NCBI RefSeq assembly: GCF_003258945.1
Contig: NZ_QLIX01000003.1
Span: 186,001 to 250,000 of the forward strand
DNA length: 64,000 nucleotides
Reading direction: 5' to 3'
DNA from: Roseicella frigidaeris
GTDB lineage: Bacteria > Pseudomonadota > Alphaproteobacteria > Acetobacterales > Acetobacteraceae
The notes below the pieces were generated by a model. It did not search any database, was not told the origin of the DNA, and saw only the letters and a list, made by a program, of their open reading frames with translations. Position numbers and translations under genes: made by a program. Shown in pieces: positions 1 to 12,084 of the stretch. Each line of letters begins with the position of its first letter. The stretch's first letter is position 1.

Positions 1-147
1 CCCTTGCCGGCGACCCGGCACGGGCTCCCCGCGGCGCCCCCCTCGGCGCCGGGCGCGCTCCTCCGATGGGCCGGGCATGGCGGAGGCGCGCCGGACGGCG
101 CGGCCCGCGGCGCCCGGTCGGGCGCTCGGCCGGAACGAAGCCTTCAT
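1..147 (-). CDS. Possible 5' end of the next mre-cluster gene (partial, unidentified)
   Basis: An open frame starts with ATG at 147, ten bases after the mreD stop, and stays open to the window edge (49 codons). The visible protein is rich in Arg, Gly and Pro and shows no domain. In many alphaproteobacteria the gene after mreD is mrdA (penicillin-binding protein 2), so position alone suggests that. The visible residues do not resemble a typical PBP2 start, and in this GC-rich DNA an open frame of this length is weak evidence. Identity is left open. Confidence 0.25.
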   Translation of the reverse strand, partial: MKASFRPSARPGAAGRAVRRASAMPGPSEERARRRGGRRGEPVPGRRQG

Positions 148-157
148 GCCCTTGGCC

Positions 158-697
158 TCACGCCATCGCCTCGGCCCGGCGCATCGCCTCGTGCAGCCGG
201 GTGAGCAGCCAGGCGAGGCCCGGATAGAGGCCGATGGCGAGCAGCGCCTGCCAGAAGGCCGGGGCCACCGGCAGCAGCCGCCAGCCGAGCAGCGCCTGCA
301 GCCCGAGGCCGAGCGCCGCCGCCCCCGCCGCGAGGCCGGCGAAGGCGAGCCAGACCAGCAGGAAGCGCTGCCGCGCCAGCAGGCGCCGCCAGCGCCCGGC
401 GACGCCATGCGCCAGCAGCAGCACCAGCACCCCGGTGCCGGGCGGCGCCGCGGTCAGCAGGTCCTGCACCAGGCCGAGGCCGAAGACCACGGGCGGCGGC
501 AACGCGGCGGGGCGGAAGACCGACCAGAAGACCAGGCAGGGCAGCGCCACCGCGGGCAGCAGGCCGGGCAGGCCGGAGGGCAGGGCGGCGAGCAGCATCA
601 GCAGCAGGGTCAGGCCGGCCGGCAGCAGCGCCCGCGCGAGCGCGTCGAGCCGCCGCAGCAGCCCCGCGAGCGGTGCCGCCCGGCCGCTCACCGCCAT
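158..697 (-). CDS. mreD: Rod shape-determining membrane protein MreD
   Basis: This is a 179-residue, very hydrophobic protein with about five predicted membrane spans, as expected for MreD, the inner-membrane partner of MreB/MreC in the elongasome that directs lateral wall synthesis. Sequence similarity in MreD is low by nature, so the call rests on size, hydrophobicity and position after mreB and mreC. The start is the ATG at 697, which has GAGGGG directly upstream. An ATG at 756 that overlaps the mreC stop runs into a stop codon after 22 codons and is not used. It is the third gene of the mreBCD operon. Confidence 0.8.
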   Translation of the reverse strand: MAVSGRAAPLAGLLRRLDALARALLPAGLTLLLMLLAALPSGLPGLLPAVALPCLVFWSVFRPAALPPPVVFGLGLVQDLLTAAPPGTGVLVLLLAHGVAGRWRRLLARQRFLLVWLAFAGLAAGAAALGLGLQALLGWRLLPVAPAFWQALLAIGLYPGLAWLLTRLHEAMRRAEAMA

Positions 698-752
698 CCC
701 CTCGGGACCGGCGCGCGGCCCGCCCCCGGCGCAGGCGTCGCGGCGGGATGCG

Positions 753-1577
753 TCATGGCAGGATCCCGGGCAGGCGGTAGTCGAAGAGCCGCAGCAGGTC
801 GAGCCGGTCCAGCCGGGCGAAGAGCTCCACCTCGGCGGCGCCCGAGGCGGTGCGCCGCACCAGGCCGACCGGCAGCCCGGCCGGGAAGGCATTCGCCTCG
901 GCGCTGGTCACCACCCGCTCGCCCTCCTGCGGCTCGCTGCCGGAAGGCCAGTATTGCAGCCGCGGCCGGGCGGTGTTGGTGCCGACCAGCATGGCCCGCG
1001 CCCGGCTGCCCTCCAGCAGCACGGGGATGCGGCTGTTCAGGTCGGTCAGCAGCACCACCCGGGCGGAGCGGCTGCCCACCTCCGTCACCCGCCCGGCGAG
1101 GCCGCGCGCATCCATCGCCACCGCGCCCTTCCGCACCGGCTGGCCCGGCCCGGTCGAGAGCAGCACCGCCCGGGCATAGGCCCCGCCCCCATCGGCGACG
1201 ACGCGGGCGGTGACGAAGCCGGGCGCCGCCTCGGGCAGGACGCCGAGCTGGCGGCGCAGCAGCGCATTCTCCGCCGCGAGGGAGGCGGCGGCGTCCTGCC
1301 AGTGGCGCAGGCGCTCGTTCTCCTCGCGCAGCCGGGCATTCTCCGTGCGCAGCGAGAGCAGCCCCGCCGCCTCGCCGAGCGCCCCCTGCAGCGCCAGGAC
1401 CGGCTGGCGCAGCGCCCCCCAGGCCGGCGCGAGGGCATCGGCGAGCGCCATGCGCGCCCGTTCCGCCAGCAGCGCATCCGCCTTGCCGAGCAGCATGAGG
1501 CCGAAGCCCGCGGCGATCAGCGCGGGAAGCGACAGGCGCGCCAGCGCCTGGTGGAGCGGGACGCTGAGACGGATCAA
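753..1577 (-). CDS. mreC: Rod shape-determining protein MreC
   Basis: MreC is a 274-residue bitopic protein that links cytoplasmic MreB filaments to the periplasmic wall synthases. The sequence shows a short cytoplasmic N-terminus, one membrane span around residues 13-32, and a Leu/Glu/Arg-rich coiled coil around residues 70-115. A beta-rich periplasmic domain follows, with family-typical stretches such as VTEVGSRSARVVLLTD. It starts 31 bp after the mreB stop and lies upstream of mreD in the same operon. Length is normal for the family. Confidence 0.93.
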   Translation of the reverse strand: MIRLSVPLHQALARLSLPALIAAGFGLMLLGKADALLAERARMALADALAPAWGALRQPVLALQGALGEAAGLLSLRTENARLREENERLRHWQDAAASLAAENALLRRQLGVLPEAAPGFVTARVVADGGGAYARAVLLSTGPGQPVRKGAVAMDARGLAGRVTEVGSRSARVVLLTDLNSRIPVLLEGSRARAMLVGTNTARPRLQYWPSGSEPQEGERVVTSAEANAFPAGLPVGLVRRTASGAAEVELFARLDRLDLLRLFDYRLPGILP

Positions 1578-1608
1578 CGGGGGGAGCCTGCCTCGCCTCT
1601 GTTCCCGT

Positions 1609-2969
<1,361 letters not shown>

Positions 2970-4103
2970 ATGCAGGCCCAGAACGACCTCCCGACGCTCG
3001 CGGCGGCGCGGCGCGTGGTGGTGAAGATCGGCTCCGCCCTGGTGGTGGAGGCGCGCACCGCCGCGCCCCGCGCCGGCTGGCTGGCCAGCGTCGCCGCCGA
3101 TGTCGCCAGCCTCCGCGCCCAGGGCACGGAGGTGATCCTCGTCTCCTCCGGCGCCATCGCCCTCGCCCGCCACGCCCTCGGCCTCACCCGCCGCAAGCTG
3201 CGGCTCGAGGAGAAGCAGGCGGCGGCGGCGGTCGGGCAGATCCGCCTCGCCGGCGCCTGGGCGGCGGCGCTCGACCAGGTCGGGCTGCCGGCGGCGCAAT
3301 TGCTGCTGACGCTGGAGGACAGCGAGGACCGGCGGCGCTACCTGAACGCCCGCGCCACCCTCGGCACGCTGCTCGAGCTCGGCTGCGTGCCGGTGATCAA
3401 CGAGAACGACACGGTGGCGACGGCCGAGATCCGCTTCGGCGACAATGACCGCCTCGCCGCCCGGGTCGCCGAGATGACCGGCGCCGATGCGCTGATCCTG
3501 CTCTCCGACATCGACGGGCTCTACACCGCCGATCCGCGCCGCGACCCGATGGCGGCGCATCTGCCGGTGGTGCCGCGCCTGACCGAGGAGATCATGGCCA
3601 TGGGGGGCGAGCCGCCGCCCGGCTACTCCTCGGGCGGGATGCGCACCAAGCTGATCGCGGCGCGGATCGCGACCGGCGCGGGCTGCGCCATGGCGATCGC
3701 CCTCGGCCAGCGCGACCATCCGCTGCGGGCGATCGCGGACGGCGCGCGCTGCACCTGGTTCCTGCCGGCGCCGGAGGGGCGGACGGCGCGCAAGCGCTGG
3801 ATCGCCGGCTCGCTCGCCCCGCTCGGCACGCTGACCGTGGATGCCGGGGCGGCGCGGGCGCTGGCGCGCGGCTCCTCCCTGCTGCCGGCCGGGCTGCGGG
3901 CGGTGGAGGGAAGCTTCCGCCGCGGCGACCCGGTCCGGGTGCAGGACGAGGCCGGGCACGAGCTGGCGCGTGGCCTCGCCGCCTATGACGCCGAGGATGC
4001 CCGCCGCATCGCCGGCCATCGCAGCGAGGCGCTGGAGGCGCTGCTCGGCTGGCGCGGCCGCGACGAGATCGTCCACCGCGACGACCTCGTGCTGCTGGGC
4101 TGA
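2970..4103 (+). CDS. proB: Glutamate 5-kinase
   Basis: ProB phosphorylates L-glutamate to gamma-glutamyl phosphate, the first committed step of proline synthesis, in the cytoplasm. The 377-residue protein has an amino-acid-kinase domain with [10 protein letters not shown] near residue 16, VSSGAIA at 58-64, INENDTV at 143-149 and GDNDRLAA at 157-164. The motif [15 protein letters not shown] precedes a C-terminal PUA domain (about residues 275-370). The ATG at 2970 matches the family N-terminus; the open frame runs upstream to 2700 without family-like sequence. proA is not adjacent. The gene is convergent with the flavoprotein gene that follows. Confidence 0.95.
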   Translation: MQAQNDLPTLAAARRVVVKIGSALVVEARTAAPRAGWLASVAADVASLRAQGTEVILVSSGAIALARHALGLTRRKLRLEEKQAAAAVGQIRLAGAWAAALDQVGLPAAQLLLTLEDSEDRRRYLNARATLGTLLELGCVPVINENDTVATAEIRFGDNDRLAARVAEMTGADALILLSDIDGLYTADPRRDPMAAHLPVVPRLTEEIMAMGGEPPPGYSSGGMRTKLIAARIATGAGCAMAIALGQRDHPLRAIADGARCTWFLPAPEGRTARKRWIAGSLAPLGTLTVDAGAARALARGSSLLPAGLRAVEGSFRRGDPVRVQDEAGHELARGLAAYDAEDARRIAGHRSEALEALLGWRGRDEIVHRDDLVLLG

Positions 4104-4162
4104 TTTTTCCCGCGGCGCCGCGAGGGCCTCCCGGAAGGGCAAAGCCCGGCGACGGAATCCCG

Positions 4163-5383
4163 TTACCGCCGCGCCCAGGCCAGCGCCGCCAGCCCGGCGC
4201 CGCGCCCGGTGGCGAAGCAGGCCTGCAGCAGGTAGCCGCCGGTCGGCGCCTCCCAGTCCAGCATCTCGCCGCAGGCGAAGACCCCCGGCCGGTCGCGCAG
4301 CATCAGCCGCTCATCGAGCATCGCCCGGCGCAGGCCGCCGGCCGAGGAGATCGCCCGCTCCAGCCCCATCGGCGCCTCGAGGCGCAGCGGCAGCGCCTTC
4401 ACCAGCCGCGAGAGCGGCGCCGTGGCGCCGGCCCGGAGCGCCTCCTGCACCAGGGCGATGCCAACCGGGGCGAGGCCGGCGCGGCGCAGGTGGTTGGCCA
4501 GGGAGACGCCGCCGCGCGGCCCGTCCAGCCGCGCCGCCAGCGCCGCGGCCGGAAGGTCGGGCCGCAGGTCGAGGGCGAGCTCGACCGGCCCCCACGCCGC
4601 GATCGCCTCGCGCAGCGCGCCGGAGAGGGCATAGACCGCGCCGCCCTCGATCCCGGTCTCGGTCAGCACCGCCTCGCCGCGCACCGTCTCGCCCTGGAAG
4701 GCGAGGGCGATGCGCTTCAGCGGCGCCCCGGCGAAGCGCTGGCGGAGCGGCGCGGACCAGGCGATGCGGAAGCCGCAATTGGCCGGGCGCAGCGGCGCCA
4801 CCCCCTCCAGCAGCGCCGCCCAGGCGCCATCGGCGCCGAGCCGCGGCCAGGAGGCGCCGCCGAGCGCCAGGACGGTTGCCGCCGGGCGCAGCCGCAGCGT
4901 CCCGGCCAGCGTCTCGAAGGCGAGCGCCCCCGCCTCCCAGCCGCGCCAGCGATGCCGCGGCCGCAGCGCCACGCCGAGCCCGGCCAGCCGCGCCAGCCAA
5001 GCGCGCAGCAGCGGCGAGGCCTTCATGGCGCGGGGGAAGACCCGGCCGGAGGTGCCGGTGAAGACCGGCTGGCCCAGCCCCTCCGCCCAGGCGATGAGGG
5101 CGGCGGGCGGGAAGGCCTCGATCCAGGGCGCCAGCCAGTCCTGGCCGGCGCCGTAGCGGGCGAGGAACCGCGGCAGGGGCTCGGCATGGGTGAGGTTCAG
5201 CCCGCCGCGCCCGGCGATGAGGAGCTTCCGCGCCGGGGAGGGCATGTGGTCGAGCACCGTCACCGCGGCGCCGCCCGTCGCCGCGGCCTCCGCCGCCATC
5301 AGCCCGGCCGGGCCGGCGCCGATCACCACGACCTCCGGCTGCTCCCCGGCCTGCTCCCTTGGCCGCTCCCCGCTCTCGTCCAT
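4163..5383 (-). CDS. TIGR03862-type NAD(P)/FAD-dependent flavoprotein (HI0933/BaiN-like)
   Basis: This 406-residue protein has an N-terminal FAD-binding Rossmann motif VVVIGAGPAGLMAAEAA (about residues 18-34). The family motif ARKLLIAGRGGLNLTHAEP follows near residues 51-69, and the C-terminal FAD motif GVFACGEMLDWEAPTGGYLL lies near 370-390. These mark the HI0933/YhiN/BaiN superfamily, here the shorter TIGR03862 branch. Members are reductases or dehydrogenases with poorly known substrates. It stands alone between the convergent proB and the divergent DUF883-like gene, so context gives no pathway. Confidence 0.88.
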   Translation of the reverse strand: MDESGERPREQAGEQPEVVVIGAGPAGLMAAEAAATGGAAVTVLDHMPSPARKLLIAGRGGLNLTHAEPLPRFLARYGAGQDWLAPWIEAFPPAALIAWAEGLGQPVFTGTSGRVFPRAMKASPLLRAWLARLAGLGVALRPRHRWRGWEAGALAFETLAGTLRLRPAATVLALGGASWPRLGADGAWAALLEGVAPLRPANCGFRIAWSAPLRQRFAGAPLKRIALAFQGETVRGEAVLTETGIEGGAVYALSGALREAIAAWGPVELALDLRPDLPAAALAARLDGPRGGVSLANHLRRAGLAPVGIALVQEALRAGATAPLSRLVKALPLRLEAPMGLERAISSAGGLRRAMLDERLMLRDRPGVFACGEMLDWEAPTGGYLLQACFATGRGAGLAALAWARR

Positions 5384-5489
5384 GCCGGCTTGTAGCCAGC
5401 CCGGCGCGCTCCGTGAACGGAGGGGATGAACCCAAGGCCCTCACCTTCGTTCAGGGAGCCGAACCGATTCCGGGACGGAGGACGACGTG

Positions 5490-5876
5490 ATGGGGTACCT
5501 TTCCAGCCTGCGCGACCGTGGCGAGGATCTGCGCGACGACGCCGAGACCTATGGCCGCCGCGCCGCCGGGCGGCTGCGCGACACCGGCGAGCGCCTGCGC
5601 GACCGGGGCGACGATGCCCGCGGCGACCTGGCGCGGCTCTGGCATCAGCTCGAGGATCTGGTGGAGCGGCGGGTGCGCCCGGCGGCCTCCGATGCGATCG
5701 ACCATGCCGGGGACTATGCGCGCCAGGCCCGCGGCTATGCCCGGCAGGGGCGGGACGTGGCCTATGACGTGGCGGACCACCTGCGGGATGCCACGCGCTC
5801 GCGCCCGCTGGTGGCGATCGGCGTCGCGGTGGCGGCGACCTGGCTGATCTCCAGCATGCTGCGCAGCCGGCGCTGA
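5490..5876 (+). CDS. DUF883/YqjD-like membrane-anchored small protein
   Basis: This 128-residue protein is highly charged (Arg/Asp/Glu-rich, helical) over its first 100 residues and ends with one membrane span, roughly PLVAIGVAVAATWLISSML, plus a short basic tail. That layout matches the ElaB/YgaM/YqjD (DUF883) family, tail-anchored inner-membrane proteins linked in enterobacteria to ribosome binding and stress. The start is ATG 5490 with GGAG about ten bases upstream; GTG 5487 directly before it is an alternative. It is followed by a strong hairpin before uvrB. Confidence 0.7.
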   Translation: MGYLSSLRDRGEDLRDDAETYGRRAAGRLRDTGERLRDRGDDARGDLARLWHQLEDLVERRVRPAASDAIDHAGDYARQARGYARQGRDVAYDVADHLRDATRSRPLVAIGVAVAATWLISSMLRSRR

Positions 5877-5882
5877 GCGTTC

Positions 5883-5913
5883 CCCCCTGGCGGCGCCATG
5901 CGTCGCCAGGGGG
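5883..5913. terminator. Perfect 10-bp-stem hairpin after the DUF883-like gene
   Basis: CCCCCTGGCG (5883-5892) and CGCCAGGGGG (5904-5913) form a perfect inverted repeat around an 11-nt loop, seven bases after the stop codon. There is no T-run behind it, so it may be a GC-rich terminator or an mRNA 3'-end stabiliser. A second, shorter inverted repeat (GCCTCC/GGAGGC, 5918-5936) follows at once. Confidence 0.55.
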
Positions 5914-6043
5914 TCTCGCCTCCCTCCGGCGGAGGCGCGTCGCAGCCTGCGGCGGCGGCCGACGGATGCATCGGTGCCCGTGCCGTATCGAGCCGCCTTG
6001 ACGCTCGACTTTGGGGGGCCGCGGCACCAAATTCAGGGGCAAG

Positions 6044-8278
<2,235 letters not shown>

Positions 8279-8355
8279 CCGCCCCCCCGGCGGGGCGGGC
8301 GGGAACGCCCTCCGCCGCCGCGGCGTTCGCGCCGCACAGCAGGAGGAAACGTCCC

Positions 8356-8871
8356 ATGGGCGACTATGCCGGCCGCGTCGAGATCGCCCGCCCGGCGGCG
8401 GAGGTCTTCGCCTTCCTCGCCGATATCCGCAACATGCCACGCTACCTGCCGACGGTGACGCGGGTCGATCCGCAGGGCCGGCATGGCGACCATGACGACG
8501 TCGCCGTCGAAGGGCGGGCCGAGGATCATGGCTACCACGACGAGGGCTGGCTGAAGGCCGAGCCCGAGGCGCGCCGGATGCAATGGGGCTCGCATGGCCA
8601 GCACGGCTATGGCGGCAGCCTGGAGGTGACGGCGGCGGAAGGCGGCTCGGTCGTCGCCCTGCAGCTCCACCTGGCCTCGAAGCCGGGTGCCGCGGCGCAT
8701 GGGCCTGGCGATGCGGAGATGCAGGCCGCCCTGCAGCGCACCCTCGCCAGCATCAAGGCGTGCTGCGAGGCGCCGGGCGGCGCGGCGGCGCAGGAGACCG
8801 GCCAGGGCACGGACGAGCTGCCGGACAGCCGGCCCTTCGGCAGCAGCGCGACGATGAACCCGGATCTCTGA
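8356..8871 (+). CDS. SRPBCC-superfamily protein
   Basis: This 171-residue protein opens with a typical START/SRPBCC polyketide-cyclase-like strand-helix pattern, VEIARPAAEVFAFLADI, followed by MPRYLPTVTRV. The fold forms a deep hydrophobic cavity, but the ligand cannot be read from the sequence. The C-terminal 30 residues are polar and probably disordered. A near-perfect Shine-Dalgarno AGGAGG (8341-8346) lies ten bases before the ATG. It sits between uvrB and the ABC importer genes and belongs clearly to neither. Confidence 0.75.
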   Translation: MGDYAGRVEIARPAAEVFAFLADIRNMPRYLPTVTRVDPQGRHGDHDDVAVEGRAEDHGYHDEGWLKAEPEARRMQWGSHGQHGYGGSLEVTAAEGGSVVALQLHLASKPGAAAHGPGDAEMQAALQRTLASIKACCEAPGGAAAQETGQGTDELPDSRPFGSSATMNPDL

Positions 8872-8968
8872 TCCACCTCGCCCGCATGCTTGCTGCGGCG
8901 CAATAAGCCCTTGCGCGGCCGATCCTCTCCGATAGGCTCGGCCGGACGCCGTGGGAGTCGCCGCCGCC

Positions 8969-9934
8969 ATGTTCCGACGCAGCCTTCTCGCCGGCACGAC
9001 CGGCGCCCTCGCCCTGCCGGCGCTGACCGCGCCGCGGCTCGCCCGCGCCCAGGGGCTGCCGAAGATCACCATCGGCATGTCGGGCTGGACCGGCTTCGCC
9101 CCGCTGACGCTGGCCGAGCAGGCCGGGCTGTTCAAGGCGAACGGGATCGAGGTCGAGACCAAATTCGTGCCGCAGCGCGAGCGCAACCTGGCCCTCGCCT
9201 CGGGCGCGCTGAACTGCGTGGTGACGACGGTCGACACCATGATCCTCTGGGCCAGCACCATCCCGCTGGTGCAGGTGTTGGTGCTGGACCGCAGCCATGG
9301 CGGCGACGGCATCGGCGTCCGGCCCGGCATCAAGGGCTTCGCCGACCTCAAGGGCAAGACCATCGCGGTGGATGGCCCGGGCACCTCGCCCTACTTCCTC
9401 ATGGCCTACATGTTCCGCGAGAACGGGCTCTCGGTGAAGGATGTGCAGACCGCGACCCTGGCGCCGCAGCCGGCGGCGCAGGCCTTCGTCGCCGGGCAAT
9501 TCGATGCCTGCGCCACCTATGAGCCCTATCTCTCCCAGGTCCGCGGCATGGGCGAGGACAAGGGCCGCATCCTGGCGACGACGCTCGACCATCCCTGCAT
9601 CGTCGACACCCTCGCCTTCCAGCCCGCCTTCATCAACGCGAATCCCGAGGCGGTGAAGCGGGTGGTGAAGTCCTGGTTCGACGCGGTCGAGATGATCAAG
9701 GCCGAGCCGGAGAAGAGCTTCGGCATCATGGGCAAGCGGGTGAACCAGAGCGCCGAGCAGTTCAAGGCGAGCGCCGCCTTCATCGAATGGCTGGATGCGG
9801 CGAAGAACCGGGACTACGTCGCCAACGGCCTGCCGGCGTTCCAGCAGAAGGCCTATGCGGTGCAGCGCGAGACCGGCGTGGTGCGCCAGGAGGTCGACCT
9901 GTCGAAGCTTCTCGATCCGCGCTTCCTCGCCTGA
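8969..9934 (+). CDS. ABC importer substrate-binding protein, taurine/sulfonate/nitrate type
   Basis: The protein (321 residues) is a periplasmic SsuA/TauA/NrtA-like binding protein. It begins with a twin-arginine-type leader, MFRRSLLAGTTGALALPAL, ending in an Ala-Arg-Ala cleavage region. The mature part shows the family start ITIGMSGWTGFAPLTLAEQ, the GLFKANGIEVE stretch and the KGKTIAVDGPGTSPYFL hinge region. The substrate cannot be deduced. GTG 8951 is an alternative start, but ATG 8969 gives the cleaner leader. It heads a cluster with a secreted protease, a permease and an ATPase. Confidence 0.88.
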   Translation: MFRRSLLAGTTGALALPALTAPRLARAQGLPKITIGMSGWTGFAPLTLAEQAGLFKANGIEVETKFVPQRERNLALASGALNCVVTTVDTMILWASTIPLVQVLVLDRSHGGDGIGVRPGIKGFADLKGKTIAVDGPGTSPYFLMAYMFRENGLSVKDVQTATLAPQPAAQAFVAGQFDACATYEPYLSQVRGMGEDKGRILATTLDHPCIVDTLAFQPAFINANPEAVKRVVKSWFDAVEMIKAEPEKSFGIMGKRVNQSAEQFKASAAFIEWLDAAKNRDYVANGLPAFQQKAYAVQRETGVVRQEVDLSKLLDPRFLA

Positions 9935-9944
9935 CCTGCCGCGG

Positions 9945-11294
9945 ATGCGCCCGACCCGCGCCCTGCTGGCCCTCGCCGCCGTCCTGATCGCGGCGCCGGC
10001 GCGCGCCGAGGTGCCGCCGCCGCCCGGCTTCGCCGATCTCGTCGCCGCGGTGCAGCCGGCGGTGGTGCGGATCGAGACGCTCGAGCACGCCGCCACCGCG
10101 CCGCGCGGCCATGGCGCCCGCCCCGCCCAGGCCCCGCCCGAGCTGCTCGGCGCCGGCTCCGGCTTCCTCGTCGATGCCGAGGGCACCGTCGTCACCAACC
10201 ACCATGTGGCCGGCGAGGCGCAGCGCATCACCGTCACCCTCGCCGATGGCCGGGACTTCCCCGCCCGGCTGCTCGGCAGCGACCCCGCCACCGACATCGC
10301 CGTGCTGCGGATCGCGCTGCCGCTCGGCGCGCCGCCGCTGCCCTTCCTCAGCTTCGCCGCGGGGGCGCCGCCGCGGCCGGGCGATTGGGCGCTCGTCGTC
10401 GGCAATCCCTTCGGCCTCGGCGCCTCGGTCTCGCTCGGCATCGTCTCGGCGCGGGGACGCAATCTCGGCGGCCTCGCCTGGGGCGAGCTGATCCAGACCG
10501 ATGCGGCGATCAACCCGGGCAATTCCGGCGGCCCGCTCTTCGATGCCACCGGCCATGTCGCCGGCGTGACGACGGCGATCGTCACCCCGACCGGCAGCTC
10601 GGTCGGCATCGGCTTCGCGGTGCCGGCGCAGGTCGCCGCGCCGGTGGTCACGGCGCTGGCGGCGGAGGGCCGGGTGCGCCGCGGCTGGCTCGGCCTGCAG
10701 GCCCAGGCGATGACGCGGGAGCTGTCGCGGGCGATGGGCGGCGCGCCGCCGCAGGGCGCGCTGGTCGATGCCGTGGCGCCGGACGGGCCGGCGGCGCGTG
10801 CCGGGCTGCAGCCGGGCGACGTCATCACCGCGCTCGACGGGCTGCCGGCGGAGGGGCCGCTCGCCATCGCGCATGGCATCGCGCTGCGGGCGCCGGGCAG
10901 CGCGGCGGCGCTCTCGGTCTGGCGCGCCGGGCAGGAGCGGGTGCTGACCGCGCGCCTCGCCGAGACGCCACCGCCCCCGGCCGCTGCCCCGCCGCCGGTG
11001 CCGGAGCATCACGGCTACGGCCTCGCCTTCGGCCCCATCAACCGCGGGGCCCGGGCGGCGCAGCACCTGCCGCCGGAGTTGCAGGGCGCGTTGGTGACGC
11101 GGGTGACGCCGGGCGGCACCGCCGAGGCGGCGGGGCTGCGCACGGGGGACATCATCCTCGGCATCGGCACCGCCGCCATCCGCGGCCCGCAGGAGGCGGC
11201 GGCGGCACTGCGGGCGGCGGGCAGCGAGGGCGTCGCGCTGCGGCTGCTGCGCGAGGATGCCGCGATCTACGTCGCCCTGCCGGCACCGGGCTGA
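9945..11294 (+). CDS. Secreted trypsin-like serine protease with two PDZ domains (DegP/HtrA type)
   Basis: This 449-residue protein has a Sec leader ending near ...AAPARA, then a trypsin-like domain. The likely triad is His in TNHHVAG, Asp in ATDIAVLRI and Ser in INPGNSGGPL. Two PDZ-like regions follow: one around RRGWLGLQAQ to PAARAGLQPGDVITALDG, the second around GALVTRVTPGGTAEAAGL. That is the DegP/DegQ layout of periplasmic quality-control proteases. It starts ten bases after the binding-protein stop, and its own stop lies nine bases before the permease start. It is therefore embedded in the ABC importer operon, which is unusual. Confidence 0.9.
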   Translation: MRPTRALLALAAVLIAAPARAEVPPPPGFADLVAAVQPAVVRIETLEHAATAPRGHGARPAQAPPELLGAGSGFLVDAEGTVVTNHHVAGEAQRITVTLADGRDFPARLLGSDPATDIAVLRIALPLGAPPLPFLSFAAGAPPRPGDWALVVGNPFGLGASVSLGIVSARGRNLGGLAWGELIQTDAAINPGNSGGPLFDATGHVAGVTTAIVTPTGSSVGIGFAVPAQVAAPVVTALAAEGRVRRGWLGLQAQAMTRELSRAMGGAPPQGALVDAVAPDGPAARAGLQPGDVITALDGLPAEGPLAIAHGIALRAPGSAAALSVWRAGQERVLTARLAETPPPPAAAPPPVPEHHGYGLAFGPINRGARAAQHLPPELQGALVTRVTPGGTAEAAGLRTGDIILGIGTAAIRGPQEAAAALRAAGSEGVALRLLREDAAIYVALPAPG

Positions 11295-11304
11295 ACGGGG
11301 AGGG

Positions 11305-12084
11305 ATGCGCATGCAGCCGCTGCGGCCGGTCTCGCCCGGCGCCCGCCTCCTGCTCGGCGCCGGCTTCTTCGCGGTCTTCCTCGGCCTCTGGCTCTGGGTG
11401 ACCGAGGGCGGCCATGTGCCGGCGCTGTTCCTCGCCTCGCCGGGGCGGACGCTGGCGGCCGGCTGGTCGCTGCTGACCGAGTATGGCTTCCTCGGCGACA
11501 TCGCCGTCACCGTCTTCCGGGTGGTCGGCGGCTTCCTGATCGCCGCCGCCTTCGCCGTGCCGCTCGGCCTGCTGATGGGCGCCTTCAAACCCGTGGAAGC
11601 CTTCTTCGAGCCCTTCTTCTCCTTCGCCCGCTACCTGCCGGCCTCGGCCTTCATCCCGCTGCTGATCCTCTGGGCCGGGGTGGGGGAGGCGCAGAAGCTC
11701 GCGGTCATCGTCATCGGCAGCGTCTTCCAGCTCGTCATCATGGTGGCGGTGATCGCCGGCGGCACGCGCATGGACCTGGTGGAGGCGGCCTACACCCTCG
11801 GCTCGCGCCCGCTCGGCATCCTGCGGCGGGTGGTGATCCCGGCCGCGGCGCCGCAGGTGGCGGAGACACTCCGCCTCGTCCTCGGCTGGGCCTGGACCTA
11901 CGTCATCGTCGCCGAGCTGATCGGGGCGAGCAGTGGCATCGGCCACATGATCATGGACAGCCAGCGGCTGCTGGACACTGGGCAGATGATCTTCGGCATC
12001 GTGGTGATCGGGGTGATCGGGCTGGTGACGGATTTCGCGGTGAAGCTGCTGAACCGGCGGCTCTTCCCCTGGGCGGCGCTGTGA
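11305..12084 (+). CDS. ABC importer permease, SsuC/TauC/NrtB type
   Basis: This is a 259-residue inner-membrane protein with about six spans and the cytoplasmic EAA loop EAAYTLGSRPLGILRRVVIP, which docks the ATPase. The short N-terminal region and the segment RYLPASAFIPLLILWAGVGE are typical of the sulfonate/taurine/nitrate permease family. The AGGG directly before the ATG serves as ribosome-binding site. Its stop overlaps the GTG start of the ATPase gene (GTGA), so the two are translationally coupled. Confidence 0.9.
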   Translation: MRMQPLRPVSPGARLLLGAGFFAVFLGLWLWVTEGGHVPALFLASPGRTLAAGWSLLTEYGFLGDIAVTVFRVVGGFLIAAAFAVPLGLLMGAFKPVEAFFEPFFSFARYLPASAFIPLLILWAGVGEAQKLAVIVIGSVFQLVIMVAVIAGGTRMDLVEAAYTLGSRPLGILRRVVIPAAAPQVAETLRLVLGWAWTYVIVAELIGASSGIGHMIMDSQRLLDTGQMIFGIVVIGVIGLVTDFAVKLLNRRLFPWAAL

